Assembly: GCF_002934685.1 (NCBI RefSeq)
Contig: NZ_NKHL01000089.1
Coordinates: 1-64,000 of the forward strand
DNA length: 64,000 nucleotides
From: Pseudomonas bohemica
Lineage (GTDB): Bacteria; Pseudomonadota; Gammaproteobacteria; Pseudomonadales; Pseudomonadaceae
Direction: 5' to 3'
Part shown: positions 1 through 8,424 of the stretch, piece by piece
Layout of the letters: each line of letters starts with the position of its first letter
Numbering within the stretch: position 1 is the first letter of the stretch
Program-made: the position numbers and the translations under genes
The notes under the pieces: model-generated
Database searches by the model: none
Seen by the model: the letters and a program-made list of their open reading frames with translations, nothing else
Told to the model about the DNA's origin: nothing

Positions 1-3000
1 GACGGCACTGTCAACAACGAACAGATCGCCGTGCATGCTGTGGACAACGATGGCGACACCGCCGACGGCAACATCAACGTCCACGTGACCGACGATGTCC
101 CTCAGGCAACCGCGGACATTGGCTACGTGAAGGAAGGCGGCGAGACCAGCGGCAATATTCTCGCCAATGACCTGGCCGGGGCCGATGGCGCGGGGGCGGG
201 CGGTCTGATCGTCGGCGTGCGGGCGGGCAGCGACACTTCCAGCCCGGTCTTCGGCGGCGTCGGCACTGTGATTCAAGGGCTGTACGGCACCTTGACCGTA
301 GACGCGAGCGGTCAGGCGTCGTACATGGCCAACCCGAACTCCGGTGGCGATGGCGACGCGCAAGACATCTTCACCTACACCATCCGCGATGCCGATGGTG
401 ATACCAGCACCACCACGATCACCGTCAACGTGTTCCATAACGATGGCGTGGTCATCGGTGGCGGCGATTGCACGGTTGATGAGGCAAATTTGCCAGGGGG
501 CTCTCATCCGAATCCCGATGCGTTGACTCAGACGGGAACGCTCAAAGTCACCGCGCAGGACGGCGTACAAACGCTCAGCGTCGGAGGGATCAATGTGATC
601 GAGCACGGCGTACCGTTGTCTTCGCCGCAATCGACCACGCTGCCATCGGGCAACACGCTGACCGTCCTGCATTACGACCCGACCACGGGTGACCTGACGT
701 ACACCTACACGTTGAATCATTCGGAGAATCACGACCAGGGCGACGGCACTTCGCTCAACGATCAGATTCCTGTACACGCCGTGGACAATAACGGCGACGT
801 GCGCGATGGCAGCGTGGTGGTCAAGATTCTCGATGACACACCTCAGGCGCACTGCGATATCGGCAACGTCGTGGCGGGCGGCGAAGTCAGCGGCAATCTA
901 CTGCTCAACGACAGCGCCGGTGCCGATGGCGCGGGCCCGAATGGGCTGATCATCGGCGTGCGTGCGGGGGGCGATACGTCGTCTCCGGTCACCGGTGGCC
1001 TCAATACCGTCGTTACCGGGCTTTATGGCACCCTGATCGTCGACAGCCAGGGCAACGCCACGTATCACAGTAATCCCGATCTGACGGGGCCGAATGGCGA
1101 GCAGGACGTGTTCACCTACACCATCCGCGATGCCGACGGCGACACCAGCACCACCACCGTCACGGTCAACGTGACGCCGCCTTGCCCGCCCGTGGCCTGC
1201 AACGACAACGACGTCACCGTTCAGGAAAGCGCGCTGGACACCCATAAGGACGGCCAGGATCTGGCGCCAGGCAAAGTCACCGGCAGCAACCCCGACTCCA
1301 CCGCTGAAACTGGAACCGGAAGCGTCGCCAACTCGGTGCAGGGCGGCACCGGTGCGCTGACTTTCAGCCTCGACGGCGCGCACAACGGCACCGTGCAAGG
1401 CCAATACGGGGTGCTGCACCTCAATGTCGATGGCAGCTACACCTACACTCTGACCTCGGCGCCGAAAACCACCCCCGCCGCCGACGACGGGCCGAACGTC
1501 ACCCACGAGACGTTCAACTACACCGTTACTGATTCGCTGGGCAAATCCTCGACGGCCCAGATCGTGGTCAATATCGTCGACGATCAGCCGCAGGCAGCCT
1601 GCATCGAAAAGACCGTGACCACGGACCCGGTCAATAGCAACCTGATGCTGATCGTCGATAACTCGGCGAGCATGAACGAGGCGTCGGGCGTCAACGGCCT
1701 CACTCGCCTGGGTTTGGAGAAACAAGCCATCGTCGAGCTGCTGAATAAATACGAAGCCTTGGGCGACGTGCGGGTGCAGCTGGTGACCTTCAACAGCCAG
1801 GCCAACATCGGCAGTAATGAATGGGTCGATGTCGCTACCGCCAAGGCCATGGTAAACGCGCTGACCGCAGGCAACGGTACCAACTACGACGCAGCCCTGG
1901 CCGCGGCGCAGCAGGCATTCGTCGAGAAGGGCGCCCTCGCCGATGGGCAGAACCTGGCGTACTTCTTCTCGGACGGCAACCCGACCACCTCACCACAGCA
2001 CTCCGATCCGGGCCGCGTGCCGGACCCGGAGCGCGGCGATGGCATCGACGAAAGCGAAGAGGCGATTTGGACGGCTTTCCTCGACAGCCACCACATTAAC
2101 GCTTACGCGATCGGCGTCGGCACCGAGGTCACCAGCACCTATCTGGACCCGGTCGCTCATAACGGCGCCACCGGTAGCGACAGCGATGCCGTGATCGTCA
2201 CTGACCTCGGCCAATTGAACGCCGTGCTCAGTGGCACGGTACAGGGCGGGGTGCATGGCAGCCTGCTGGAAGGCGGCACCTTTGGCGCCGATCAGGGCTT
2301 CATCAAATCGATCAGCATCGACGGCACTACGTACACCTTCGACCCCAAAGCCAACAGCCATCAAGGCGGTGTGACCCCCAGCGGCGGCACTGATCACGGC
2401 AGTTTCGATTCCAGCAGCGACACCCTGACCGTGACCAGCGAGCATGGCACGCTGGTCATCAACATGGGCAGCGGCGACTACAGCTACACGCCAGCAACGG
2501 GCCTGACTCAATCGGTGACGGAAAACATTCACTACGTGCTCAGCGACTCCGACGGCGACCTGGCGTCCGCCGATCTGAACGTTCACGTGGTGGCCACGGC
2601 GCCCTCGACGCCGACACCTGTTTACGACGCGCCGGTGGCAGTGGCAGATAACGTCATCACCAACCTCAGCGGATCGAGCATCGTCATCCCCGGCGCGGCA
2701 CTGGCGGCCAATGATGTGGCAGGCAATGGCGGGGCGCTGAGCGTTTCGCCGACAGCCTTCACCACTGGCTGGACCGCCAAAGGCGCCGACTTCAAGGCTA
2801 GCTCGCTGAAAACTCTCAACTTCAGTGGCACCTCCGACGATGACGCCAACCAGCTGAAAAACCTCAACCGCAGTGATTTCTACAGCAACACCGCGACCAC
2901 GGCCTTGCTGGTGATCACCGGATACCTGGGCGCGACCAATGCGTCGCCGTCCAATGCTCAGGACCTATACAGCGTGCATCTGAAGGCCGGTGAAACCGTC

Positions 3001-4104
3001 ACGGTCGATCACAACCTGACCAACGATGTATTGGGCATGAGCTGGAAGTTCGAGGATGGGGCCTACCACGGGATTGCCGAGGGCGGCTCGTTCACCGCGA
3101 CCGAAGATGGGGTGTACCGGTTGATCGTGGTCAACCAGGCCGACCCGGATCTGCAAGGCAACTACGACCTGCATTTGACCATTGACACGGCGGCGGTCAA
3201 CACCACGCCGGATGTCCACAGCACCTACACCGTCACCGACGCCCACGGGGGCAGCAGCACGGCGCCGGTGGACATCAGCCATCAGGATGGTCACACAGTA
3301 TTGGGTACCTCTGGCGACGACGTGCTGGTCGGCGCTGCCAACAGCCAACTGCATGGGGGCGATGGTAACGATGTACTCGTTGCCGGGGCGGGTGACAACG
3401 AGCTGTTCGGCGACGATGGCAACGACACGCTCTTCAGCGGACCGGGTAACGACCTGCTCGACGGCGGCTCAGGCAACAACACTGCCGATTACTCGCTGGC
3501 AACGGCGGGGGTCACGGTGAGCACGGCTGAGACCGGGGCGCAGCATACCGGTGGGGCAGGGGTGGATACGCTGGTCAATATCCAGAACCTGATCGGCTCG
3601 AACTACGACGATCACCTGACCGGCGACCAAGGCAACAACTTGCTGAACGGTGGTCTGGGTAACGATGTTTTAAATGGCGGGGCGGGCGACGACATTCTGA
3701 TAGGCGGGCCGGGGAACAATACGCTGACGGGTGGCCTTGGCAGTGACACGTTCCAGTATCAGGCGGGCAATACCGGGCACGATACGATCACGGATTTCAA
3801 CTTCGGCGTGGATAAGCTCGACCTGTCGCAGTTGCTTCAGGGTGATCATGGGGATGCGAATTCGCTGGAGAACTTCCTGCATTTCAGCGTGAGTGGCACT
3901 GGTGCTTCGCTGGTGTCGTCCATCGATGTGAGCAGCGTGGCGGGTGGCGCCGCGACGCAGACCATTGATTTGGCAGGGGTTGATCTGGCCCAGCATTACG
4001 AGGTTTCGCCAGGAGCCGGTGGTGTGGTGGCGGGAGGGCTTGATACGGCGTCGATCATCAACGGGATGTTAGGGGATCATTCGTTGAAGGTGGATACGGT
4101 GTGA
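1..4104 (+). CDS. Giant RTX adhesin (LapA-like), C-terminal 1367 residues, 5' end outside window
   Basis: The reading frame is open from base 1, so the gene begins upstream of the window. The visible protein holds two copies of a roughly 249-residue repeat (compare HAVDNDGD near base 31 with HAVDNNGD near base 778), each ending in FTYTIRDADGDTSTTT, as in the T1SS-143/VCBS repeats of large biofilm adhesins. A von Willebrand A domain follows (about 1630-2250) with the MIDAS motif DNSAS. Near the end are glycine-rich nonapeptide calcium-binding repeats (GGxGNDxLx, about 3330-3480 and 3610-3740), then a GSDTF and DFNFGVDKLDLSQLL tail typical of uncleaved type I secretion signals. The protein is probably exported by an ABC/MFP/TolC system and held on the surface for attachment. 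The partner genes are not in the window. Five cysteines in the linkers are unusual for this class. The N-terminal retention module cannot be seen. Confidence 0.9.
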   Translation, partial: DGTVNNEQIAVHAVDNDGDTADGNINVHVTDDVPQATADIGYVKEGGETSGNILANDLAGADGAGAGGLIVGVRAGSDTSSPVFGGVGTVIQGLYGTLTVDASGQASYMANPNSGGDGDAQDIFTYTIRDADGDTSTTTITVNVFHNDGVVIGGGDCTVDEANLPGGSHPNPDALTQTGTLKVTAQDGVQTLSVGGINVIEHGVPLSSPQSTTLPSGNTLTVLHYDPTTGDLTYTYTLNHSENHDQGDGTSLNDQIPVHAVDNNGDVRDGSVVVKILDDTPQAHCDIGNVVAGGEVSGNLLLNDSAGADGAGPNGLIIGVRAGGDTSSPVTGGLNTVVTGLYGTLIVDSQGNATYHSNPDLTGPNGEQDVFTYTIRDADGDTSTTTVTVNVTPPCPPVACNDNDVTVQESALDTHKDGQDLAPGKVTGSNPDSTAETGTGSVANSVQGGTGALTFSLDGAHNGTVQGQYGVLHLNVDGSYTYTLTSAPKTTPAADDGPNVTHETFNYTVTDSLGKSSTAQIVVNIVDDQPQAACIEKTVTTDPVNSNLMLIVDNSASMNEASGVNGLTRLGLEKQAIVELLNKYEALGDVRVQLVTFNSQANIGSNEWVDVATAKAMVNALTAGNGTNYDAALAAAQQAFVEKGALADGQNLAYFFSDGNPTTSPQHSDPGRVPDPERGDGIDESEEAIWTAFLDSHHINAYAIGVGTEVTSTYLDPVAHNGATGSDSDAVIVTDLGQLNAVLSGTVQGGVHGSLLEGGTFGADQGFIKSISIDGTTYTFDPKANSHQGGVTPSGGTDHGSFDSSSDTLTVTSEHGTLVINMGSGDYSYTPATGLTQSVTENIHYVLSDSDGDLASADLNVHVVATAPSTPTPVYDAPVAVADNVITNLSGSSIVIPGAALAANDVAGNGGALSVSPTAFTTGWTAKGADFKASSLKTLNFSGTSDDDANQLKNLNRSDFYSNTATTALLVITGYLGATNASPSNAQDLYSVHLKAGETVTVDHNLTNDVLGMSWKFEDGAYHGIAEGGSFTATEDGVYRLIVVNQADPDLQGNYDLHLTIDTAAVNTTPDVHSTYTVTDAHGGSSTAPVDISHQDGHTVLGTSGDDVLVGAANSQLHGGDGNDVLVAGAGDNELFGDDGNDTLFSGPGNDLLDGGSGNNTADYSLATAGVTVSTAETGAQHTGGAGVDTLVNIQNLIGSNYDDHLTGDQGNNLLNGGLGNDVLNGGAGDDILIGGPGNNTLTGGLGSDTFQYQAGNTGHDTITDFNFGVDKLDLSQLLQGDHGDANSLENFLHFSVSGTGASLVSSIDVSSVAGGAATQTIDLAGVDLAQHYEVSPGAGGVVAGGLDTASIINGMLGDHSLKVDTV

Positions 4105-4226
4105 GTCTTTGATCGAGATTTGCGCAGGCTTGCGGTGTGCCTTGAACACCGCACCATTCTCAGCGGCTATCTGGGGCTGGCTCACGAGATCTCCGAGGAT
4201 TGACGCGATCCCTGTAGGGAGACGTC

Positions 4227-4600
4227 CCAGGTTAAGACGGCAGCGAACGCGGCGTGTCAGGCAACTGATCCGCAGCTGACCCACCGCTTTCGCTGCCGTC
4301 GTAACCTTCGGCGTCCACCACAGGGATCAAGGTAGCCTGTCGCTTCTGCGTTCGGTCTTGATCTTGATCTTGCTGTTGCTTTTGCTCTTGCTCTTATAAC
4401 GCGACAGCTCGGACGACATAGATCGCGGCTGGGTGCGGGCCAAACCAGGGGCAAGCACCCTTGGTTACTCCGGATTGGTCCGGCATTCCGGCTTTTCCAA
4501 GTAACTCGCTGAAGGCGAAACGCTTTTCTGCCATCAGGCAGAACCAAAAGCAGCGCCACCCGCAGGAGTGGGTGTACACACCATCCCTATGCTACCAAAC
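4227..4600. repeat. Composite intergenic repeat element with long inverted repeat and hexamer microsatellite
   Basis: This fills most of the 520-base gap between the adhesin and the next gene. A 17-base arm (4236-4252) pairs with 4284-4300 with one mismatch, and the flanks extend the pairing (AGGTTA against TAACCT). From about 4347 to 4396 there is a run of imperfect six-base units (TTGATC, TTGCTC, TTGCTT). The stretch 4436-4580 resembles an interspersed Pseudomonas sequence that I recall in many intergenic regions. Short open frames here are arginine-rich and look non-coding. Confidence 0.55.
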
Positions 4601-4624
4601 CCATCTTGCGCCATAGGCGCCGAC

Positions 4625-5212
4625 TCAGTGGTGGCGAGGTTTGAGGATCGCCGGTTTTTCATCCGGCGCATGCAGCAACAGATACAGCGCAGTCAGCGCC
4701 TCTGGGATCTGCACGATCATGTCGTCCATCAGATTGGCATCGGCTGCGATGTCGGCGAACTCAGCCTGCTCGTCGAACAGACCCGAACCGACCATGATCG
4801 GCAGCAGCATCTCGCTGACTTCTTCCTCGTCGTTCTCGAACCAGGCCGATTCACGCAGGAACACACCCTCCATGAAACCGATGCACCAGCCGCGCAATTC
4901 CGAATCATCAGGGTCATCGCCCAGATCCAGATCGCAGGGCAGCTCGAATTCTTCATCCGACGCTAACTGACGAGCGATGTGTTCCTTGAGCTTGATCAGC
5001 GTGGCTTCGATTTCTTCATGCTGGGCCTGATCGGCATAGTGCGGCGGTTCGGCGAACAGGGCGTCGATCCATTCGCGGTCAGGCACCGTTTCGGCACAGA
5101 TCGAAAGCGCGGTCAGGTAGCCGTGGGCGGCTACATAGTCCAGCGCTTCGTCATGCAGCTCATCGGCATCGAGGAAGGCTTGCAGGCGGTGTAATTGCTC
5201 AGCGAAGGACAT
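4625..5212 (-). CDS. UPF0149 (YecA/YgfB-type) family protein
   Basis: A 195-residue acidic protein, starting MSFAEQLHRLQAFLDADELHDEA. The family signature is visible in the central part, RGWCIGFMEGVFL, followed by an acidic stretch and a hydrophobic C-terminal helix (LTALYLLLHAPDE). UPF0149 proteins are small helical cytoplasmic proteins. Some members carry a C-terminal SEC-C zinc motif, which is absent here (the end is KPAILKPRHH). No reaction is known. It diverges from recQ with 211 bases between the starts and looks like a single-gene unit. No regulatory site was recognised. Confidence 0.75.
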   Translation of the reverse strand: MSFAEQLHRLQAFLDADELHDEALDYVAAHGYLTALSICAETVPDREWIDALFAEPPHYADQAQHEEIEATLIKLKEHIARQLASDEEFELPCDLDLGDDPDDSELRGWCIGFMEGVFLRESAWFENDEEEVSEMLLPIMVGSGLFDEQAEFADIAADANLMDDMIVQIPEALTALYLLLHAPDEKPAILKPRHH

Positions 5213-5354
5213 GGACGGACTACCTTGGAAATAAACGATGCTGAATTCTAGGCCCTGAGGGCTCCGCGCGCCAGCGGCGAGGCTTATAGAATAGGCATTG
5301 CGTTAAATTTCGACCGCTGGTGTCACCGCTGTCCAATCGTTCGAAGCGCTCCGG

Positions 5355-5360
5355 TATACT
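5355..5360 (+). promoter_or_regulatory. Probable -10 element of recQ promoter
   Basis: TATACT followed by a GC-rich discriminator lies 64 bases upstream of the recQ start. No good -35 is seen at 16-18 bases upstream, so this is only a candidate. Confidence 0.35.
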
Positions 5361-5423
5361 GCCGCGCTTTGCGATTTAGACAGCGAATTTTCACCCGCTG
5401 CAGCGGCACCATTCGGGGTACTT

Positions 5424-7550
5424 ATGCTCGACCAGGCTCAACGCGTACTTAAAGACATCTTCGGCTACGACAGCTTCCGTGGTCGCCAGGGTGCCATTAT
5501 CGAGCGCGTGGCCAGTGGTGGTGATGCTCTGGTACTGATGCCCACCGGCGGCGGCAAATCCCTGTGTTTCCAGGTGCCCGGCCTGTTGCGCGATGGCCTG
5601 GCAGTGGTGGTCTCGCCGTTGATCGCCTTGATGGACGATCAGGTTGCCACCCTTGAAGAGCTCGGTGTTTCCGCCGCCGCGCTGAACTCCACGTTGAGCG
5701 CCGAACAGCAGCGCGATCTGGCCAACCGCATCCGCCAGGGCGAAGTGAAGATGCTGTACCTGGCGCCGGAACGCCTGGTTCAGCCGCGTATGCTGGCTTT
5801 TTTGCAAAACCTGAAGATCGCCCTGTTCGCCATCGACGAGGCCCACTGCGTGTCGCAATGGGGCCATGACTTTCGACCGGAATACCTGCAACTGGGGCAA
5901 CTCGCCGAGCTGTTCCCCGCCGTGCCACGCATCGCCCTGACCGCTACCGCCGACAAGCGCACCCGCGAAGAAATCGTCACCCGTCTGCATCTGCAGAACG
6001 CCGAGCGTTTTCTGTCGAGCTTCGACCGGCCGAACATCTTCTACCGCATCGTGCCCAAGGAGCAGCCGCGCAAACAGTTGCTGGCGTTTCTCTCCGAGCG
6101 CCGCAGCGATGCCGGCATTGTTTATTGCCTTTCGCGCAAGAAGGTCGAAGAAACCGCCGCGTTTCTCAGCGACAACGGCTACCCGGCATTGCCGTATCAC
6201 GCAGGCCTACCCATCGAGACGCGCTCCGAGAATCAGCGCCGCTTCCTTAATGAAGAAGGTCTGATCATGGTCGCGACCATCGCCTTCGGCATGGGCATCG
6301 ATAAACCGAACGTGCGTTTCGTTGCGCACATGGATCTGCCCAAATCCCTGGAAGCCTACTATCAGGAAACCGGTCGGGCAGGGCGTGACGGTCTGCCGGC
6401 CGATGCCTGGATGGCCTACGGTCTGCAGGATGTGTTGATGCTCAAGCAGATGCTGCAGAACTCCGAAGGCGATGAGCGTCACAAGCGCGTTGAGCATCAC
6501 AAGCTCGATGCCATGCTGGCGCTGTGTGAAGAAACCCGCTGTCGGCGTCAGTCGCTGCTGGCCTATTTCGACGAACACATGTCCAACCCCTGTGGCCATT
6601 GCGACAACTGCGTCGATGGCGTGCAGACCTGGGATGCCACCGAGCCGGCGCGGCAAGCGTTGTCGGCGATCTACCGCACCGGTCAGCGTTATGGCGTCGG
6701 GCATCTGGTGGACGTCTTGCTGGGCAAGGAAAACGACAAGGTGCAGAGCTTCGGTCACCAGAAACTGGCGGTGTTCGGCGTCGGCAAGGGGCGCAGTGAA
6801 GGCGATTGGCGCTCTCTGTTCCGCCAATTGGTCGCCCGCGGCCTGGCCGACATCGACCTTGAAGGCTATGGCGGCCTGCGCCTGAGCGACACCTGCCGCC
6901 CGTTGTTGCGCGGTGAAGTCACCCTGGAATTGCGCCGTGACCTCAAACCACAGACCACCCCGAAAGCCTCGGGCAGCCCGGCCAGCCAACTGGTACGCGG
7001 CGAAGAGCGCGAACAGTGGGAAGCCCTGCGCGCGCTGCGGCGCAAGCTGGCCGAAGAGCACGGTGTGCCGCCGTACGTCATCTTCCCGGATTCGACCCTG
7101 TTGGAAATGCTGCGCAGCCAGCCCGGGACCATGGCCGAAATGGGCCGGGTCAGCGGCGTCGGCGCGCGTAAGCTGGAGCGTTACGGCGAGGCGTTTCTGG
7201 AAGTGCTCGGCGGTGCGGCGCCTGCGCCACGGGTGGTTACCGATCTGCGCCACGAGCTGATCAGCCTGGCCCGCGCCGGCATGACGCCGATGCAGATCGC
7301 CGGACAGTTGCAGTGCTCGGAAAAGAACGTCTACACGATGCTGGCCGAGGCCATCGGCAAGCAGCAATTGTCGCTGGACCAGGCGTTGGATCTGCCGGAA
7401 GACCTGCTCAGCGAGATTCAGGACGCCTTCCTCGACGGCGAGGGCGAACTGCCGCCGGTGGCCGCTATCGCCGAGACGTTCACCGGCCGCGTGCCCGAAG
7501 GTGTGCTGTATTGCGTGCGCGCGGCGCTGCAGTCCGAGTTCGAGGTCTAG
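5424..7550 (+). CDS. recQ: ATP-dependent DNA helicase RecQ
   Basis: 708 residues, starting [22 protein letters not shown] (the family's Q-motif region). Walker A is MPTGGGKS (residues 39-46) and the Walker B box is DEAH (about 138-141). Motif VI is [11 protein letters not shown] four-cysteine zinc site (about residues 368-397, ending CGHCDNC) and the RQC winged helix follow, then an HRDC domain (about 530-595). The C-terminal 100 residues add a helix-turn-helix-like segment ([22 protein letters not shown]), which makes the protein longer than the roughly 610 residues of E. coli RecQ. It unwinds DNA 3' to 5' in recombination and stalled-fork repair. It is transcribed alone, with a REPIN just downstream. 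Confidence 0.96.
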   Translation: MLDQAQRVLKDIFGYDSFRGRQGAIIERVASGGDALVLMPTGGGKSLCFQVPGLLRDGLAVVVSPLIALMDDQVATLEELGVSAAALNSTLSAEQQRDLANRIRQGEVKMLYLAPERLVQPRMLAFLQNLKIALFAIDEAHCVSQWGHDFRPEYLQLGQLAELFPAVPRIALTATADKRTREEIVTRLHLQNAERFLSSFDRPNIFYRIVPKEQPRKQLLAFLSERRSDAGIVYCLSRKKVEETAAFLSDNGYPALPYHAGLPIETRSENQRRFLNEEGLIMVATIAFGMGIDKPNVRFVAHMDLPKSLEAYYQETGRAGRDGLPADAWMAYGLQDVLMLKQMLQNSEGDERHKRVEHHKLDAMLALCEETRCRRQSLLAYFDEHMSNPCGHCDNCVDGVQTWDATEPARQALSAIYRTGQRYGVGHLVDVLLGKENDKVQSFGHQKLAVFGVGKGRSEGDWRSLFRQLVARGLADIDLEGYGGLRLSDTCRPLLRGEVTLELRRDLKPQTTPKASGSPASQLVRGEEREQWEALRALRRKLAEEHGVPPYVIFPDSTLLEMLRSQPGTMAEMGRVSGVGARKLERYGEAFLEVLGGAAPAPRVVTDLRHELISLARAGMTPMQIAGQLQCSEKNVYTMLAEAIGKQQLSLDQALDLPEDLLSEIQDAFLDGEGELPPVAAIAETFTGRVPEGVLYCVRAALQSEFEV

Positions 7551-7576
7551 CCCAAACCCCTGCCTCGCTCCGGTCC

Positions 7577-7669
7577 CTGTGGGAGTGAGCTTGCTCACGA
7601 ATCGGCCAGTACATCTGCACCGGATGTGTGGCCTGTAAGTCAGCCTTCGTGAGCAAGCTGACCCCACTA
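7577..7669. repeat. REPIN (GAGCTTGCTCACGAA type)
   Basis: Two inverted REP copies, GGGAGTGAGCTTGCTCACGAA at about 7580-7601 and its degenerate reverse complement at 7646-7668, are separated by a short spacer downstream of recQ. The 302 bases between recQ and the marR gene hold this and the site at 7810. Nothing else was recognised. Confidence 0.85.
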
Positions 7670-7809
7670 CACTGCAATCTTGCGGTTGCAAATTCTCCAA
7701 GGCGTGAAGGGCGTTTCCCATGCCAATCCTGCCGCATTTCGGTCTGCTGCGTGCCTGTGCGACGAAACGCCACATCTCGCTACTTGCCTCGCCAGTATCT
7801 CCATGATTA

Positions 7810-7832
7810 GCTGCCTATTAATTAGGAACAGC
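7810..7832. promoter_or_regulatory. AT-rich palindrome, possible MarR operator
   Basis: GCTG-CCTATTAATTAGG-AACAGC is an imperfect dyad 20 bases upstream of the MarR-family start. MarR proteins commonly autoregulate through such sites. That it is used by this regulator is inference. Confidence 0.4.
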
Positions 7833-7852
7833 CTTTAACCATCGAGTTACCT

Positions 7853-8287
7853 ATGCCGTTAACTGAAGAACACCGCTTTGGCATGCAGCTGGCCAACCTG
7901 TCCCGGGGCTGGCGTGCCGAGCTTGACCGTCGTCTGGCCGATCTCGGGTTGTCCCAGGCCCGCTGGTTGGTCCTGCTGCATCTGGCGCGCTTCAAGGAGC
8001 CGCCAACCCAACGTGAGTTGGCGCAAAGCGTCGGTGTCGAAGGCCCGACCCTGGCCCGTTTGCTCGACAGCCTGGAGAATCAGGGTCTGGTGCGGCGCCA
8101 GGCTGTACTGGAAGATCGTCGTGCGAAGAAGATCCTCCTGGGTGACACCGCCCGGCCGCTGATCGAGAAAATCGAGACCATCGCCAACGCGCTGCGCCAC
8201 GAGCTGTTCGCGGGCATCGATGATGAAGATCTGCGCGTATGCCTGCACGTCCACTCGAAAATTCTGGCCAATCTGGAAAAATCCTGA
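7853..8287 (+). CDS. MarR-family transcriptional regulator
   Basis: 144 residues with the MarR/SlyA winged-helix layout: a dimerisation helix (MQLANLSRGWRAELDRRL), a recognition region (LAQSVGVEGPTLARLLDSLENQGLV) and the wing with the family's DRR motif (LEDRRAKKILL). It would act as a cytoplasmic DNA-binding dimer, normally a repressor released by a small ligand or oxidation. The ligand and targets are unknown. The FimV-like gene starts 137 bases downstream on the same strand, so the two could be co-transcribed. An AT-rich dyad just upstream may be its own operator. Confidence 0.88.
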   Translation: MPLTEEHRFGMQLANLSRGWRAELDRRLADLGLSQARWLVLLHLARFKEPPTQRELAQSVGVEGPTLARLLDSLENQGLVRRQAVLEDRRAKKILLGDTARPLIEKIETIANALRHELFAGIDDEDLRVCLHVHSKILANLEKS

Positions 8288-8424
8288 CGATATGGCTCAA
8301 TGCCTGCGACAAATACATTGAACCTGCCGAAACATCCTGTTCTATTTGCACCCATACTGATTTTGCCCGGACATGGTGTCCGCACAACGAAATTTGCAGG
8401 GAAGCCTGCCTCATAAGGGTTCGC

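Noticed and set aside
4257..4559. Arginine-rich 100-codon frame on the minus strand
   Set aside because: It lies wholly within an interspersed repeat, lacks a ribosome site, and has composition unlike Pseudomonas proteins.
6207..7775. 522-codon minus-strand frame across recQ
   Set aside because: Antisense shadow, low-complexity product.
7628..7810. 60-codon plus-strand frame between recQ and marR
   Set aside because: It begins in a REPIN arm (SAFVSKLTP is REP-derived) and shows no domain.
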